Source: Isoetes taiwanensis (lineage: Eukaryota > Streptophyta > Lycopodiopsida > Isoetales > Isoetaceae). Taken from it: a DNA stretch of 64,000 bases. Of the stretch, positions 45,363-60,318 are shown piece after piece. Below the pieces are notes generated by a model. That model was not told the origin of the DNA and did not search any database. It saw only the letters and a list, made by a program, of their open reading frames with translations. The position numbers were made by a program, and so were the translations under genes. The DNA lies in assembly GCA_021234155.1 (NCBI GenBank), contig JAJEKV010000033.1, forward strand, positions 4,950,635 through 5,014,634, written 5' to 3'. The stretch's first letter is position 1, and every line of letters begins with the position of its first letter.

Positions 45363-47229
45363 TAGGAATTAGCAATAAGGTTACGTATTGCTATCCACAA
45401 AACCATATACTTATTATTTGTGAACAAAAGCGGGAAAAAGAGGAAAAGCCATATCGATTAAGAATAAATTATACTCCGAGAAAGAGATACTTAGGTTATT
45501 ACGACCTATGTGACATAAAACATGCACAATGCGCAGCACCGGAGTAAACAAACGGAAGAAAAACTTCGTATAAAACAACTTGCACTACAGAAAATAAAAC
45601 ATACCAAAATCGCAGGCTATAGATACCCGGAGGATGGATTCACTAATTTCTTTAAGCATCCATCTGCCCGGATAAGGATAGACACTATCATGACACCAAG
45701 AATAATGAAGACAATGCGGTGAATCTCCACAAGACAAAGCCAAAGCTATGAAAAAAAGATGGACAAACATACAAAACTAGGAATATAAAGAAAGCGGGTG
45801 AGGGTAAATTGTTGTAGAAAACTGGCGGGATAAAGAAAAGATCAAAGGAAATTATCAATAACCTCATATAAATAGCCAGCCTCTCCCAAAGTATTGATTT
45901 AGGTGTTGAATCACTTTCTACATTACTTTTAGGAAATACACGTATGGTGATAAGGTGCACCTAGACTTGGGTTACAAAGTGAACATATAAAGATATTTAA
46001 AAATGGCATAAGGATAAAAAGCGACCTGTAACCATCCCTACTTCATAAGTAATAGGATTTTAGGATAATACATGTGGCACCATAGACTAGCTCGGCGGTA
46101 ATGACGATTTCACTTAATATCACATGGTTAAAGAACTAAGCCCATAAATGACCTTGTCATTTAGCCGTTAATCTGGTGTAATCCGCTAGGGGAGTTAATC
46201 CCATTGGCACTATATGCGCTAATGCGTTACAGCACCCGGCATTTATTGTTGTTTCCAACAATAAAAGGCTTTATCGAGGAGTACCCATTGGTTTGAAAGT
46301 TTATCAAAAACCTTTAACAAATATTTATACCTTAGTATAAAATTCCGTTAAATCATTTTACATGGTATGATTATTTAAATCCCCATGAGAGAAAAATTCA
46401 CAAAATTTAACAAGCCACAAAGCTACGGTACCCCGTAACAAGTAAATTTTCTATTCATTCACACAATTTAGGGATAATTTACACAGCAACAGCAGAACTT
46501 AGGCCAATCTAAAGAATATCGAGGTTTATACTAGCATATCAGAAAAAAATCCTTTACCCATATGAAGGGTTTTTGCCCTTTGGACAATCAAAACTAAAGC
46601 TATCTCTTAGGGGCAACCCAAAAAGTAGGAATGTGCTGGCTCCAAAGGGATTTTTTTTTTTCTTCCCATAGCATTGTCTTTCAAATTAAGCCATTATTCC
46701 TCACATAAATTAAAGATGAAATTTAGATTTGCGTTATTTATGGAGCAGCACCATTGTCCTCTTTTTTCTTCCCACGATTTTTCAACAAGCAGGCGGATAA
46801 AAGCTGCCCCTTCTTTTTTTTTGGATTATCCGATCCAGAGCTATTCTTGGTCCAGATGATTCTTGGCTTCTTGCTACAACAAATAGGCTGACCTCTGGAT
46901 GCTTTCCGGTTCTAGCGAAGGATTCTACTAAGTATTCAGGGTTCATCATCAATATAACCCCTAGCAACTCCCATAAAAAAATAACATCTAAAGCATGGTT
47001 TGAACCCTGACCAAAGAGTACATAAATGCGGGTATCACTAGGTCTATACCAACTCGCTACACATTCCTTAAGCAAATTGTGGTACATGCACACACTTTGG
47101 CAGGCAAGATATCTCTGCCTTAAGAAGTCATTCATTATTTTCCTAAGGCGTCTGGGAGCTTAGGAAGTCACATCACAACCGTTGATTACCGCAGACAAAA
47201 TTCCCTCAAATTTTTTTAGGAGGTAATCC

Positions 47230-48765
47230 GTCGACCACCAGGAAAATAAGCTTTACCGGTTTTGGTGATTCCATCGCGGTGAATACTCTCCCGTGGAATC
47301 CGCAGGACCCTCGGGTTCCGTTCGAGAGGTCCCATTTTTCGTACCCTAATAAGCTTCATTTAATACCTTCAGAGCCCGGAATCACAACTTCAAATCCGCT
47401 TGGGCCGGGAATCAACTTTGCATTTTATTCCGCTGCGAGAATCACCATCTATATTGATTCCGCCCGGTGCAGAATATTCACGAGAAAATTTTAAATTTAT
47501 TCACGTCATGTTCTTGCCGGGAGTTTCGCATTTATTTGCGGCTATAAGCGGAAGTAAGGAGGAGTTACTCCTTTCGGTAGATAGCATTAGAAACGGTGCA
47601 GGGTTGAGGAAATGCATTGGGCCAAAGGTAAAGACCGAGCTTGAGAATGCGCTGAAGCGGTGCTTGGGAGCACATACAGCAATAAACATATTTGGCTACC
47701 ATTTTTCACTTGTTTTCTAAGGCTTGTAAGCTAGTCTTGAATAGGCTATGGCGGAAGTAAGGAGCTTACTCCATCCATAGATAGCATTACAAAAGGCTAA
47801 GAGTTGGAACAAATCTGTTTTTGCAGGGGTTAGAACAGGCATTTGGCCCAGACTTTTTAGTGCATTAACCACTCGTGCCAACTACGAACACTTGTGTTTT
47901 ACTGCTTTAGCCCACAGTGACAAGGTAAAGCTCTATTTTCTGTACATTGTCTCTCTGCTTTTCGCCTGCGCCTAGTGACAAGGTAAGCTTTGTTTTTCCT
48001 GTGTGTTTTACGCTTACCTTCGCCACAAGCCTGATGACAAGGTAAGCTCTACATTTTCTTACGTGTTTCCGCTGCTTCATACCATGCCCATATGGTTTGA
48101 CAAAATAAGCTCTTGTTTCTACTTAGCCATTGGCTCCCTCCTTAACCAATCTTGTTCTTACTTTTGCATGATCTTTCCTTGGGATGAAGGGTTTGCTTAA
48201 GAGCTAAGATCTTGTGGGCTCATAATTCATGGCTTCTTTCTCCTTTTCCCATTCTTGTAGCAAGCGTCTTTACAGTAAAGTTTTGCAATAAAAACTCCTA
48301 ACATCTTACACGGATTTTTCTTGATTTTTTCACATAAAATGCACAGCAGTCCCAAACTTTTTTCTTTTTAAGGAGATGTCATAGATTCCGCTGACCAAAA
48401 ATTTGGCATTTGCATGTCATTTGACTTAGCTAATCCACATGATTAGTAATTCTATGCAGTTCAATGAGTATATATTTGCAGGTGCAGCTATTGCATTGTG
48501 TGGAGTCATTGCATGCATGTTATTTGGACAGGGCGAGGTATAATAGTGTGGCAACCCGAAGAGAAATGCTCCACTGTGCATGGATTCACAAAAAAACCCA
48601 ACAAAGATGAGCCACACAATTTGCGGTAAGAAATGTAGTTTCTATTCCATTTTGGCATGTTTTTCTTGTTCACCTTTCGCTTGAGGCATGTTTCTTGTTT
48701 CTTGTTCTTGGCTGGAAGGTCCCATGGCGTGTAGAATATTGGCAAGGGGTTCGTCCCAACTTGAT
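47230..48765 (+). repeat. Copy 2 of GGAATCAC cluster, 57-bp array and repeat unit
   Basis: Corresponds to 4640-6210. Four GACAAGGTAAGCT-like motifs remain at about 47919, 47975, 48037 and 48098, the last altered to GACAAAATAAGCT. The hydrophobic exon-like segment at 48483-48530 is still recognisable. Confidence 0.75.
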
Positions 48766-50776
48766 TCATAGAGGAGCAATTATGAGGAATGGCACAGATT
48801 CAAATATCACGAAAAGGAGTTAAGACAAATGGAGTGGAGGATATCAAGCAAAAAATAGAAATCAAGCGGTGATGGTGAGGACTTAGACCAAGCAGTGATC
48901 TTCAATAATAGAGCAGAGAAAAGGAGCATTGAAAAATATGTACATGACAATACACATGGAAAAGTAAATACTACTAAACAAAGGGAAAAGATGTTTTATT
49001 TGAAGATTAAAGAAAGAAAAGAATAATGAGACAAAAGTTAAATTGGATGGCATGGAAAGGAAAAATGATGGAAAAAGCAAAAGGAATTAAATTGGAGGAA
49101 GAAATGATTCCAGCATTAATGACAATAATGGAGAATAATGTACTCTCGAAATATAAAGAGGCATTGATGTGATAAATAAGTAATATGCTTAGAAGCAATG
49201 GAGCCGAAGAAATACAGAAGCATTTCGGCTTATCTGAAACATTTGGGGAAATAGTGGACAAGCCAGAAAATAAAATATTGTGGGCAATAAATGATTTATT
49301 CAAAGTAAAGGAACTTCATGATGGTGCAAAAGAATTTAAAAGCGGACTTAGCAAGCTCCAAAGTCTTTTCGTACAAAAGGAGAGTTAATTCTGCTGATAC
49401 TTATTACAATAGTAAAATGGCAAGCATAAGGATGATGGCATTGTGAAGCAGTAAATTTAGAAATTCATCATATGGATGTTAAGTCACTTTTGTAAATCTC
49501 TTGAGAACTAGAAGAAGAAATTTATGAAACCTCAATGGGATTTAGAAAGAAAAGAAGGCAAAATATGGAAGCTTATAAGAGGCACATTTATGGACTTAAG
49601 CGATCACCCAAGGCTTGGTATAAATGTATGGGCCAGATATTTACTTGAGAACATGGATTTATCAAATTGAATGAGGATGGAAACTTTATGTTTCAAACAA
49701 CATGTCAGTTTGCCTTATTGCATTATATGTGGAAACTGATTGTGTGATGTTCTCAAACAATATGGATTAGGAACTTGCAAAATGTTGCTTAAATCGAGTT
49801 TTAGGATAATGATTTACAGGAGGGATTGGAAGAAATTCTTGGGAATAAAAGTCACAAGAAGCGGAGGAGATAGAGAAAATCATAAATCTCGATTAGTGGT
49901 CATATACGAGGGTGTGCTTGAAAGGTTCAAAATCCACAAAAAATGTAATATGGCAGAGTACACCACTAGTGCACAGTCCATAAAATCAGTCGAGGAGATG
50001 TGTCCTACCACAAATGAAGAGATTCAATGATATATGAAAAGGGTCCCATCTGAGAGGAAAAACCAATTGGTTGTTTCTTGCATTTGGCCCGAGGAGCAAT
50101 AAGGCAGACATAGCTTTTGCATTAACTTATTAAGTCGATACAATAATAACCCGAGGCGGCGTGGTAAGCTAAGCAGATTTTAGATACATAAAAACTTTGT
50201 AAATTGTGGGCGAGCTTATACAAAAAGCGAAGGTTGCAATCTTGATGCATCAAGTGTAGGTGGGGGTGGAGTGTAGACCATAGACCTTTCATACGGTTAC
50301 ATATTGTATTGTTTGGTGTTGGAAACCACCTTGAGCTGGAAATATGAAGCGAAACATGGCATTATCCGTGAAGCGAATACTGACCATAACTTTAGCAGCT
50401 AAAGAGATAATTTGGATAAGAGATTGTTAGAAAGTAGGTGAAGTCAGAGCCAACAACATTATGGTCACGATGGTGCGATTAGGTGCGCGACTAAAATATT
50501 GTACTTCATGAGGGTTCAAATATATATTGGAAATGGGCGACATTTTATTAGAAATGAATTTGAGAGGAAACTTATATGTTGGTCAAGTATGTTTCAGCGG
50601 AGAACAAGTAAGCGGTTATACTTATTGGGGCTCTTAGAGAGCCCACAGATTCAATATATTAAAGAGCGGAGAATAAGGATTAGGGTTCTGCAGAAAATTG
50701 AAGTACACTATCTGAGATATGAGCAGGAGATATTCAATGAAGTGAAGAATATATAGACCTAGTTGGACATAAAAGG
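48766..50776 (+). pseudogene. Copia remnant, copy 2
   Basis: Corresponds to 6211-8230. The RT linker and KWLFKV-type, AWYK-like and RNase H segments can be followed by nucleotide similarity, but frames break every 50-200 bases. The YVDD codons are altered (TATGTGGAAACTGAT). The polypurine tract is shortened. Confidence 0.8.
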
Positions 50777-53700
50777 TGATACAACAAAAGAAATCTACAT
50801 GGTTTTAAACTCGAAACCAAAATAAAATTGCTCTAGATCTTTAGGAGAATTATATCCACCAAGCAGGCTCAGTATCAACTAAGAAATGGATTATCTTACT
50901 TTCTCAGCCTTTTGTCCTTGGGAATTCAACTTTCGAGAGAACGAAATAGATCAGGATTACTATATCGAGAAGGATTTTCTCAAAGCTTTTCAGTAGGATT
51001 GCAGGGTGATAAGAAAAAACGAGTTGGCAAAACACAGAGGATAAGCGATCTATTTCCAGATTTCCCTTTTCCGATCACAAATATATCTATATCTAAAAAG
51101 GTAAAAGAATCCCAAATAACTAAGAATCGGCCAAAATATGCGGCGATTGAAGCCTTTCACGAGGAGTCGGTCGACCCTTTCTCCCGGATCCGGTCGATAT
51201 GATATCGGGATATTATTTCTCTTTGAGGTCGCGACCATACTCAGTACGCCCTTATTAACTTAAATTTTAACCATTGGTTCATAACTTTAAAATATTAAAC
51301 TATCTGTCTAGACCCAAATATCATAATATAAGAATTTAAACTACCCTTAACAATTAATTACCTATCCTCTTTGAAATATTGATTCCCCATCATTGAACAC
51401 AGGCAGCTCCCAATAGGCATTGAGCGTAACAAATGCCGACGGGATTAAGCAAGAAAATTATAGTTAACCAAAGGGAAAAATTTATCCTACTTCTTTTAAG
51501 GATGTTTAACTCTATAGCCCTTTTCATGAGGGTTATAGATTTCTCATTTTGATTCTGATTCAAAGCAAAAGCAATTTCCATTAGAAGGCTTTGATCCCCT
51601 TTTTTTAGGGATGATGGCCTCAAGTCAGTTAGAGGACTTAAATATCTTTACAATCGTTAGTAAGAATTTAGTAATTCTATGCATATCAATATCTAGATAT
51701 TTTTATAAATAAAGCAAATTTACGTTCTTTAATAGTATGGAATTCAAATATAAAAGTTTAAAGGAATCTTTGAACTTAGCCCTTTATTCTTTTCAAAGTT
51801 CTTTTTCTTTCTTCCGCAAGGAGTTGTATTTCTTTTAATTGAATTTTAGGAATGCACCATACCATCGATTGAGCGAATGAAATTTAAATTTCATGAGATG
51901 ATACCACCTTGATAGGAGGAACTCTCCCTTATCTTGGTGTGTCAATATTTTCTCGGGTTCCGGCACTTCTTCATCATCTTTAATATTGGGAGGGTTCTGA
52001 TTGTTCCATTCTCTTGCAAATCAGGGAGAAATTTCACTTCCCTTATAGGGTTTTGATATTCCCACATTCAAGCGGGTTGCAAGTTAGTCCATTTCCCATA
52101 AATGTAAGTATTAAGCATTCTCACCGACTTTGGTGAATCAACTTGGAATGGACCCTTATACGCCATTACTTGATTTTTATACCGGTTACCCATCTTCCAT
52201 GAGGCGCTTTTGGGAAGATGAATCAAACATTGATCTTTTTTTTGTAAATAACCTTTTTCGTTTCTTCGCGAGTTTGGAAGTCATCAATTCTTGGCTTTTG
52301 GATTAAGTGATTTTACCTCAGTAGATATCACGCAAAATCTGTTGTGGCTTCATAAAGACGGGTACTTCTCCCCAAGTTTAGCGATTAGGGGACTCAAGGA
52401 ATATCTATATACTATTTCAAAAGGAGTTCTTTGGGTAACTGAATGCAGGTGTTAATATAAGCAATACTAAAAGATAAAGATATTCTTCCCCTTGACTTTG
52501 CCTTTACACCCAGCAGCCCTCAACATATCTTCAATAACTTCGGTTTACCACTTTCGGTTCGGCCCATCAGGTAGGGGATGATAAGCGGTGAAAACTTTAA
52601 GGTCATGCCTAAGTTTTCATAAGTCAATAAAATCTGCTTCTGGAGAATAGGGGATCCCTATCGTTATGATTGCATGAACATTCCATGGATCTTAAATATC
52701 TCCTTTAAAGAAAATTTTTTTACCTTTGCTTAGGCACACGGTCATGCTGGATTCTGGGAATAAAATGAACCTATTTAGACAATCTGTCTACCACTGTCCA
52801 AATTTGATCATTCTTTGTGGATAGTCTTTGGCAACCCATGAATAAAATCCATGGTAAATATGCTTCCATGGTTTTTTTTGGAATAGGCAAAGGTTTACTA
52901 ATCCGGCGAACTTCTTTGGTAGAAACTTTTATCTGCTGACCATCCAGGCGTAACTTCCAACATACTTTCTTTATCTCTCTTTCAAGTTTTTGGCCATATG
53001 GTTTCACGATTTGCCAAAGTAGCTTGAATTATCTATGTCAGGAGTATGGAGGTTCATGACATTTCTGTATCACCTTCAACCTATAGCTAGCGTGTGGCCT
53101 TAGAAATGCGATTTAGAGTGAATAATAACCCGTTATATGGATTAAGCGCACTCTGCCCGAGGTCTCTTCCATCCTTTGTGTACTTGCACATACCCGGACA
53201 AAGGAGGTCTTTGACATATCAAGTCAACAATTTCATATTCTGAGATATAGCTTGAATACTTATTGAAGCAATGCATCTGCAACTTAGTTCTCCTTCGGGA
53301 GGCATATTCAAGCTGCATTCCTTCAAAGGAATGCTATAGTGTCAATGAGCTTTAGTGCGGCGCCTTGATAATATCTAGCACGTTTGTATATGTTTCAAGC
53401 TGCGTCAAAATGAGCCACAAATTTGGATCCCATAAGATAATGCCTCACTTCTTGGGTGCATGAACTAAAAGCAATCAACTCCTTTTTCACCAGGTACTAT
53501 ACTTTTGCTCCAAGGGTTTGAGCATTGTTTGACATAAGCTAATGGATGTCCATCTTGCATAGAAATCTTTTGCACCAATACTTTTCACTAGTCGGAACAA
53601 AAGTAGCAAAACTTGTTCAGTCAAAGCGATATATCTTTTGGTTCAGTTACCATGTTCTCCTTGAGAATTAGGAAGGCTTCCTCGGTTTCGGATTCAGACA

Positions 53701-56700
53701 AAGGGTTATCTTTCTTTAAAAGAAAACCTACTAGGAGAAGAGTTACTTTTGCAAAATCCTTCACAAATGCTTCGATAATAAGCTGCATAAGCGCACAAAA
53801 GAACTTAAATCCTTGAAGGCCAATCAATAATAATCCTAATCTTTTTAGGATCCATCCATATCTTCTTTGGATATAATATATTTAAGTATCGACTTCTTGC
53901 ATAAAAGAAGAGCACGCTTTTTGGACTCATTAACAAGCGGCAATGCGCCTCGAGGAAGACTACAACACTTTTTCCTAAATGCAGTGCTAGAACTCTCCCC
54001 GTTGCAGTGTGAGAAGGTTCTTGGAACAGGTAAAGGCATTGAAATTCACCAATGACCAAATGCTGTTAAAGGCGCTGTTTTACCAATGTCCTCTTCCTTA
54101 ATTGGTTGATATCACGATTTCAAATCAATTTTTGCCTAAATATCTCTTGAGCACCTCGTAATTCATCAAATAAATGCGTCATCTCACAGATTTTCGAAAT
54201 TTATCATACTTGATCCGGCTTATTGAGAGCTCATACTCACGCACATCCTATATCCCTTATCTCTTTTTATTAGAATAAGCGGAGTCATAGGGGTAGAACT
54301 AAGCCTTAGCGTATTACTTTGTCAGTCTAACATCTCACCATTATCGTTTTTCAAGCTCTAATTTCTTAGAAATAGGCCCGGCTTCGATAAGGTGTACCCA
54401 CTGATTTTACAGGAGGTTGGCATTTTCTTGCAAGCTATGTGCATAGATGCCGGGATGATGAGGAGGTAAATCTAGAGTTTCCTCATCCTTTGAAGAATCG
54501 CCAAATTGTTTAGAAGCGTACAATTCAAGAGAGCACGTGGTAGTGGATCAGAGTTTCCCAGTAAATAAAAAAGTACAACTACGCTTCACTACGTATCAAC
54601 TTCTTAGCTTGAGAATATGTCTTGAGAGTTCAGCTTGAAAATCTGTATGCGGCTTCAAACATTGCGCTAGCGGTTATAATTACTTTTGTCTTTTCTCATT
54701 AGTGGAATTAGGGCATCAAACTGTTCTATAAGCTATCCAATTCAATATCACATCCATAGATCCTAGAGGCCATAATCAAAACCTATTTCTTAGAATACCA
54801 TCTCAATGGATAGGAGCTACCATATTTATCACAGCGATTCAGGACCCTTCAAACCTTGCACTCTGTGATTTTTGTTTGTAAATCACAAATAGGTAACCCC
54901 TAATTTATACACCAAGTCCTAGAGATAAAATCATGTGTCGAGACAGCCGTCCAATGTGATCACATCGACCTTTTACTAAACTCTCATTTAAACAACCATA
55001 CATACTTACGGAGGTCACGTATGCGTCTCCAGGCAAAATCTTTAGATATGCAATTTCTGCAGTCTCCCTTTTCTATTCCAATAAAGTACAAACTCCTTTA
55101 TGCCTTTCTTCCCCTTCCACTGGAAGTTTCACAGTGCAATGTCTTGCTTCACATGGTGTGTGATTGAGCAACTTGCCTTTCCTTATGGCGGTGGCTCTTT
55201 GAATTACTTTCTTTGCATTTTTATGTCACAGCCAGGCACGTATTCTTTTGGGAGTTAAATTTAGTATCACGGTCCTCCACAATTATAACATACAGTCTCT
55301 TTGGCCCTTTTTACTGCATTTCTGTTGTATACATCCATGTTTTCCATTCTTCCCATTGAACCTAGACCTACAGCTCTTCCACGGCCTTTTATTTTCTTCT
55401 CTTCTATTTTTCAAATTTTTCTAAGCGGTCTTTTACATTCCAAGAAGGCATATTAAAATAACTTCTTACGAGTCTTAGGGTTTAATTTTCATTCTGCGGC
55501 TCACCTTTCTTGATTACATCTTCTACATATTAGCAGAGTTCAATAGCAAGTCTAGCTACGCAAATATTTCCTCTCTTAACCCATTCACAAACTTCCTTAA
55601 AGTTCATTTTCTCCCAAAGTTCTAACATGAACCGAATGGCTAAATTTCATGTAATATTAGGACACCCGTTTCTCTAATATCACATTTTATGAGGTCCCTC
55701 TTTTGCAATATCTGTAATAATTTGCGAGGCAAAAGTAATGAGCTTGAATGCACTCACAGCTGTCCATAAGATGCTCTCGAGAACGCATCAATCTGCGACC
55801 TTGCCACCAAGCAGGTACTCATCGAGATAGAGTGTCCATGGTTTTGCGGTTTCTCTTCTGACCGATCGCGTTAACTCTCAAAGAAATTTTTCCAAATCCC
55901 GAGAAAACTTATTACGCATTGGCTTAGCGGCTATTCGCCCGGTGAAGTATGGCGGAATCTACTTTTCCAGCATTTAAGGCCTTGCTCTTCTTGATTGGAA
56001 ATATCATTTTACGCCCAGCCATCCCGAGAGAATCCGTGTTGGCATTCAGCGTGGATTTTCAGTGTAGTGGTGGATATGAAGCGGTGGAGGTCTGGGTTTT
56101 GGGAGGTGCGTTGAGCGGTCTTTGGTAGGAAACCATAAAGTAGAGCAATCTGCTCACAGTTTTGTATGCGATAATCTTAAGGGATACTTACGGTTGGCAA
56201 GCGGTGCTATGGGTGGCGATAAAATCGGCGGTTCTTAATGCGTCTTGTTCTTGAGAGATCGTAGCGGTGAGCCATGCGTCCGCAGGTCCAGAAGACGCGC
56301 TCACGATACCACTGATACAACGAAAATCTCAGCGGTTTAAACTCATGAAATAGCCAAATAAATAAAATTGCTCTCCAATCTTTTAGAAAATTATATCCAC
56401 AGCACGGACCAGGCCTATCAGGAAGCGTTATAAACCTGGCTCCAGAATTCAGCACCGAAGACAAGCTTCGGTCGAGGCGGAGGGTTTCTCAAAAGCACTC
56501 GGCCCGGATTTAAGTTAGAATGAAAGAAGCAGTTGTATTTATAGGATGAAACAACCCTATTTCGGATTCCCTTTTAGATCACAAATATCTATCTAAAGGT
56601 AAAGGAGAATCCCAAAATAACTAAAATTGGCCAGAAATACTGTAATTCGACCTTTTCTGAGGTTGGGTCGACACTTTTCTCAGATCAGAGGAGATCGATA

Positions 56701-56841
56701 TGATCTAGGGATATTTACTGTAGAGGGTCAAAGCGACATTATAAATACGCCCTTAATGCTTAAATTTTAACCATTGGTTCATAACTTTAAAATATTAAAC
56801 TATCATCTGGGCAAGTATCATAATATAAAAGAATTAAACTA
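50777..56841 (-). mobile_element. Chromovirus, copy 2
   Basis: Corresponds to 8231-14328, with a left LTR at about 50777-51345 and a right LTR at about 56313-56841. The primer-binding site is altered at 56299-56311. Segments of integrase (52771-53007), RT/RNase H (53621-54059) and gag can be followed by nucleotide similarity. The RT catalytic deletion is shared with copy 1, so it predates the duplication. Confidence 0.85.
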
Positions 56842-57730
56842 AGATTCTAAATATTGAATTATTTAGTTAATCTTAAACTGCTTCGATGAGCAGTGTTCCC
56901 GCGGTGGATTTAAACACAAGGATCTAGTAGCAGGCAATGCTAATTTAAAGAGGTATGATGATCAATATGGTTGACAGTCCCAAAGCTGTATATAAAGTTG
57001 AAATTCGATCTGGCGTATGGGCGGCATGTTGAAAGACGATGTCAGGAGGCAAAGTTCGCGATGTTTGTTTGATTTTTGTTACTATTCATTCTCTTATGAT
57101 TTAAGCATTAAACTATACTGTGTAGTAATTAACTATTGCTAGTGTAAGTTGCTTATATTAACTTACATGTTCCTTGTTCAAAGGGAAGTTCCTTGAGTAG
57201 CTATGAGTAGTTCATGCCTAGCAGGTGTTAAGGCAAGTTAGAACACTATAAACCAACCAGTTTAAAATTGCAAATTTTCGGTTAGGTTAGTGTATCTTAT
57301 AGTTTTATTAGGCAATGGAAAGTTAAGAGCACAAACAGGATATCCTACTCGTAGAAAGTAACCATAGGCCTAGGAACTTTCCGAGAATCGGACCTAAAGT
57401 TTGCCTATAAATGCCTAAAATTAATTTGGAAGAAGAACTAGGGACCCTGGTAGTACATCCTTAAGGAAAAAATTCCTTCGCAAATTCCAAGACAATTGGG
57501 CACTTCTTTTTGCAAAATATAATAAAAGATATTTTGGTGATATTTCTGTTGAAGTTCAAGATCTCGTCATACGATACGGTTGTCAGAAAAATTGAAAATG
57601 CAACAGTAGCAAAGCCTGGGCCAGTGATCCAAAACCAAGGGGCGGGGATGCTGTAATGGAAATGCTTTGGAGGAAAGATAAACCTAAACTCTGTTCCGGT
57701 TGGGGAGCTTGCAAAGGAAAGGGAGTCTTG

Positions 57731-58512
57731 ATGGGGTACCATCTACCAAGGACGCGGCTAAAAGGTAGTTTGCAAAAATTGCAAAGGAAGTTTCAGTTTC
57801 TAAAAGGTCCTTAGGAAGTCTGCAAAAGGCTAAGCCTCATCCTATCATCTGCCATGAGGATTTTTGTCGGAAGGGGTGAAAGCAATAGGCCTCAGCTCTT
57901 GAAGGATGTTTGGACTTATATTTAAATCCCATAATCTCCAGGTCTGTGGTTTTGTAATTTACCAGCCATACACCATCACTGTTATTTTTTAGATTTGAAA
58001 TGTATGATCCCAGTTTGGTGGGTGGCTCTATTTTGCTTCTTTTGGCATTCTGTGTACATAAACGGAGTTCACAGAGCAGAAAAGACTTCTATGTTTTGCA
58101 TGTGGTGTTCCGTATGTCTCTCTCTTTTTCGTGAGTATTTCTTTGTTCTTTATGTACTGTATTTGTTGTTAAGCAAACACAAACTAAAGTTTTCCTGATT
58201 GTTTTTTTGGAATTTTGCTCGCTTAATATACCATCCTTGAAACCGAGTTCTTTGATGCACGAGGACTGCTTATACTTCTGATCCTTTTTTGGTTGTTTTG
58301 ATATATATGTGCATGTTTGGTCTGCATAATCGGATTATAGTGAATTCTTTTGGTTGTTTGATATGTGTTTGATATGCAGAATCCACAGAATAGACAGGAG
58401 ATTTTATGGTAACAAGCTAAAAATTTTTGAAGGAAAAAGACAAGTTACAAACCTGGAGCTGATGGGTTTTACTCCATAAACATGTCACAAATCACCACAG
58501 ACTCAGGGATGA
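57731..58512 (+). pseudogene. SWIB gene, copy 2, frame broken as read
   Basis: Corresponds to 15230-15998. The start ATG survives, but indels within the first 30 codons shift the frame. The last codons of exon 1 (through ATCTCCAGGTCTG) and the intron acceptor TATGCAG are kept. Exon 2 is frame-shifted near 58410-58440. If these indels are sequencing errors, the gene could be intact in reality. Confidence 0.75.
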
Positions 58513-59058
58513 GATTGAAACATGGTATTAATGCTTTACTGCCTAGAGTCTCTCTTATTATCAGGAAGAACACCAATGGTTTATGTTTGTAGATGCTACT
58601 TGGCAAAAGGCTCATTGGCAGGCATTTTGCAGAAGCAGCCATTTTCAGAAGCGGTTTTGGTACAGGACAAGGATTGCCTTGCTAGCGAAAAACGAAGCTA
58701 GGCCTTGCCAATTTCACAGCTTTGTGTTCGGTGCATTTCCAGATTTTGGACGCCATCATGAAATAAAAATAGTGTATGCATCTTGATTTGTGGTTTTATT
58801 CCTCTTTTAGGGCATGTTGGGTTAGATAATTATAATACTTGCTTCATGAAAAACCTGCCAGATGTATTGGTTGAATGGGTCATAAACCGTCTGTTGTTGA
58901 GAACTTACAGAAAATTTGTAGCAAACTAATTTTCACTGGTAATAGTTAACCTCAACACCTTCCTAGTTCTTCACGTTCTTGTTTGTATTGAACCTGTGTG
59001 CCCATAATGACAGATCAATAAAGAAGATGAAGAAATAACGATAAAAAGAAAAATGTTC

Positions 59059-59129
59059 GGACTATTAGCTCAGTTGGTTAGAGCGTCGTGCTAATATACT
59101 TGAAGGTGGGTTCGACTGCATGGAGGCCA
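59059..59129 (+). pseudogene. tRNA-Ile, copy 2, broken as read
   Basis: Corresponds to 16535-16608. The A-box half is intact, apart from one acceptor-stem change, through GTGCTAAT. The anticodon stem and T arm are altered (ATACTTGAAGGTGGG), so the cloverleaf fails. Confidence 0.8.
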
Positions 59130-60318
59130 TGGCTATGCTTTTTATTTATATTTTTTGAGCTGCTTTAATTTTTTTTTGTGTGGATCATTTTATAGAATAT
59201 TCTTTTTATTATACTTTGTGTTGTTTTAAAGTGTATTTTCTGTAGGTATTGCATGTGCGTAGTTTTTCCTTTGCCTTGTCTTTTTATTTATTTTTTGCTT
59301 GTGAAGGCTGCTGCAAAATGGAAAGCCATGGCTCTGCTTGAGTCGGTCGTCAATTGCAAGATTCAAATAAAACCCTATCAGCTCTGTTTTGCAGTAGGAT
59401 ATTCTTTTATTATACTTTGTGTTGTTTTAAAGTGGTTTTCAGCATTGATAATGGCATTAGTTTTTCCTTTGCCTTGTCTTTTTATTTATTTTTTGCTTTG
59501 GTGAAATTTCTTTGCCAAGAATACCTGGAAAGCCATAGCTCTGTTCAGTCGGACAAATCAATTGCAAGATTCAAATAAAACCTACCTCGACTCTTGTTTT
59601 GCGAGGATGACTAAGTAGTGTTTTGAAGCAGCAATATACTGCAAGTCAGAGTAAGGGCTCCTTATTCTATAAGCAATCCATATAGATGCAGACGAAGTGC
59701 TTGTACCTTGAGTAGATAGTTTACCTCAAGTTGCACAGAGTGTGTAGGCCATTTTATTACTTCATTTGTGAAATTGTTTGCTGGTTTAATTTGTTTGTTT
59801 GTTGTTTCTTTAATAAATTGTTCATGGAATCACTTGACCTATTGCTATTCTTAGCTAAATTTAGATGTATAGCAATATTCAATTTCGAAGGCTATATAGA
59901 AGGATGATCTTTATCTCATTGGGAATACATTTCTCATGTTTTCTCGTTACGGTGTTGTATTTAGCTATTATACGCAACACAAATACATTTTATTTCTTAT
60001 TATAAGTAGTATGATAGATTGGGCTTCAAATGGTTAGCTTAGAGGTTGTCTTTTAGTATTTTTATATGAGAGCATTAACAAAACATTTTATATCATGCTT
60101 GGCTATCTGGAAGGCCTTTAATGATGCAAAGATTGACTTTTTGCCTTCATCTAGTTGAGCGCCACTTCTTGTCATATCTACATTTAAGCACAAATCGTCT
60201 TTTGTTGTCTTAATTAAAACATATGATGTCGGTGACGGGTTCATAGAATTATAGTATTATATTTCAAGTGGGTCTAATATTCCACTATTCTTTATATATA
60301 AACTTTACGCAAATACAT

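Noticed and set aside
57731-58512. Second functional SWIB gene
   Set aside because: As written the frame is shifted in both exons. It could only be rescued by assuming sequencing errors, which the sequence alone cannot prove.
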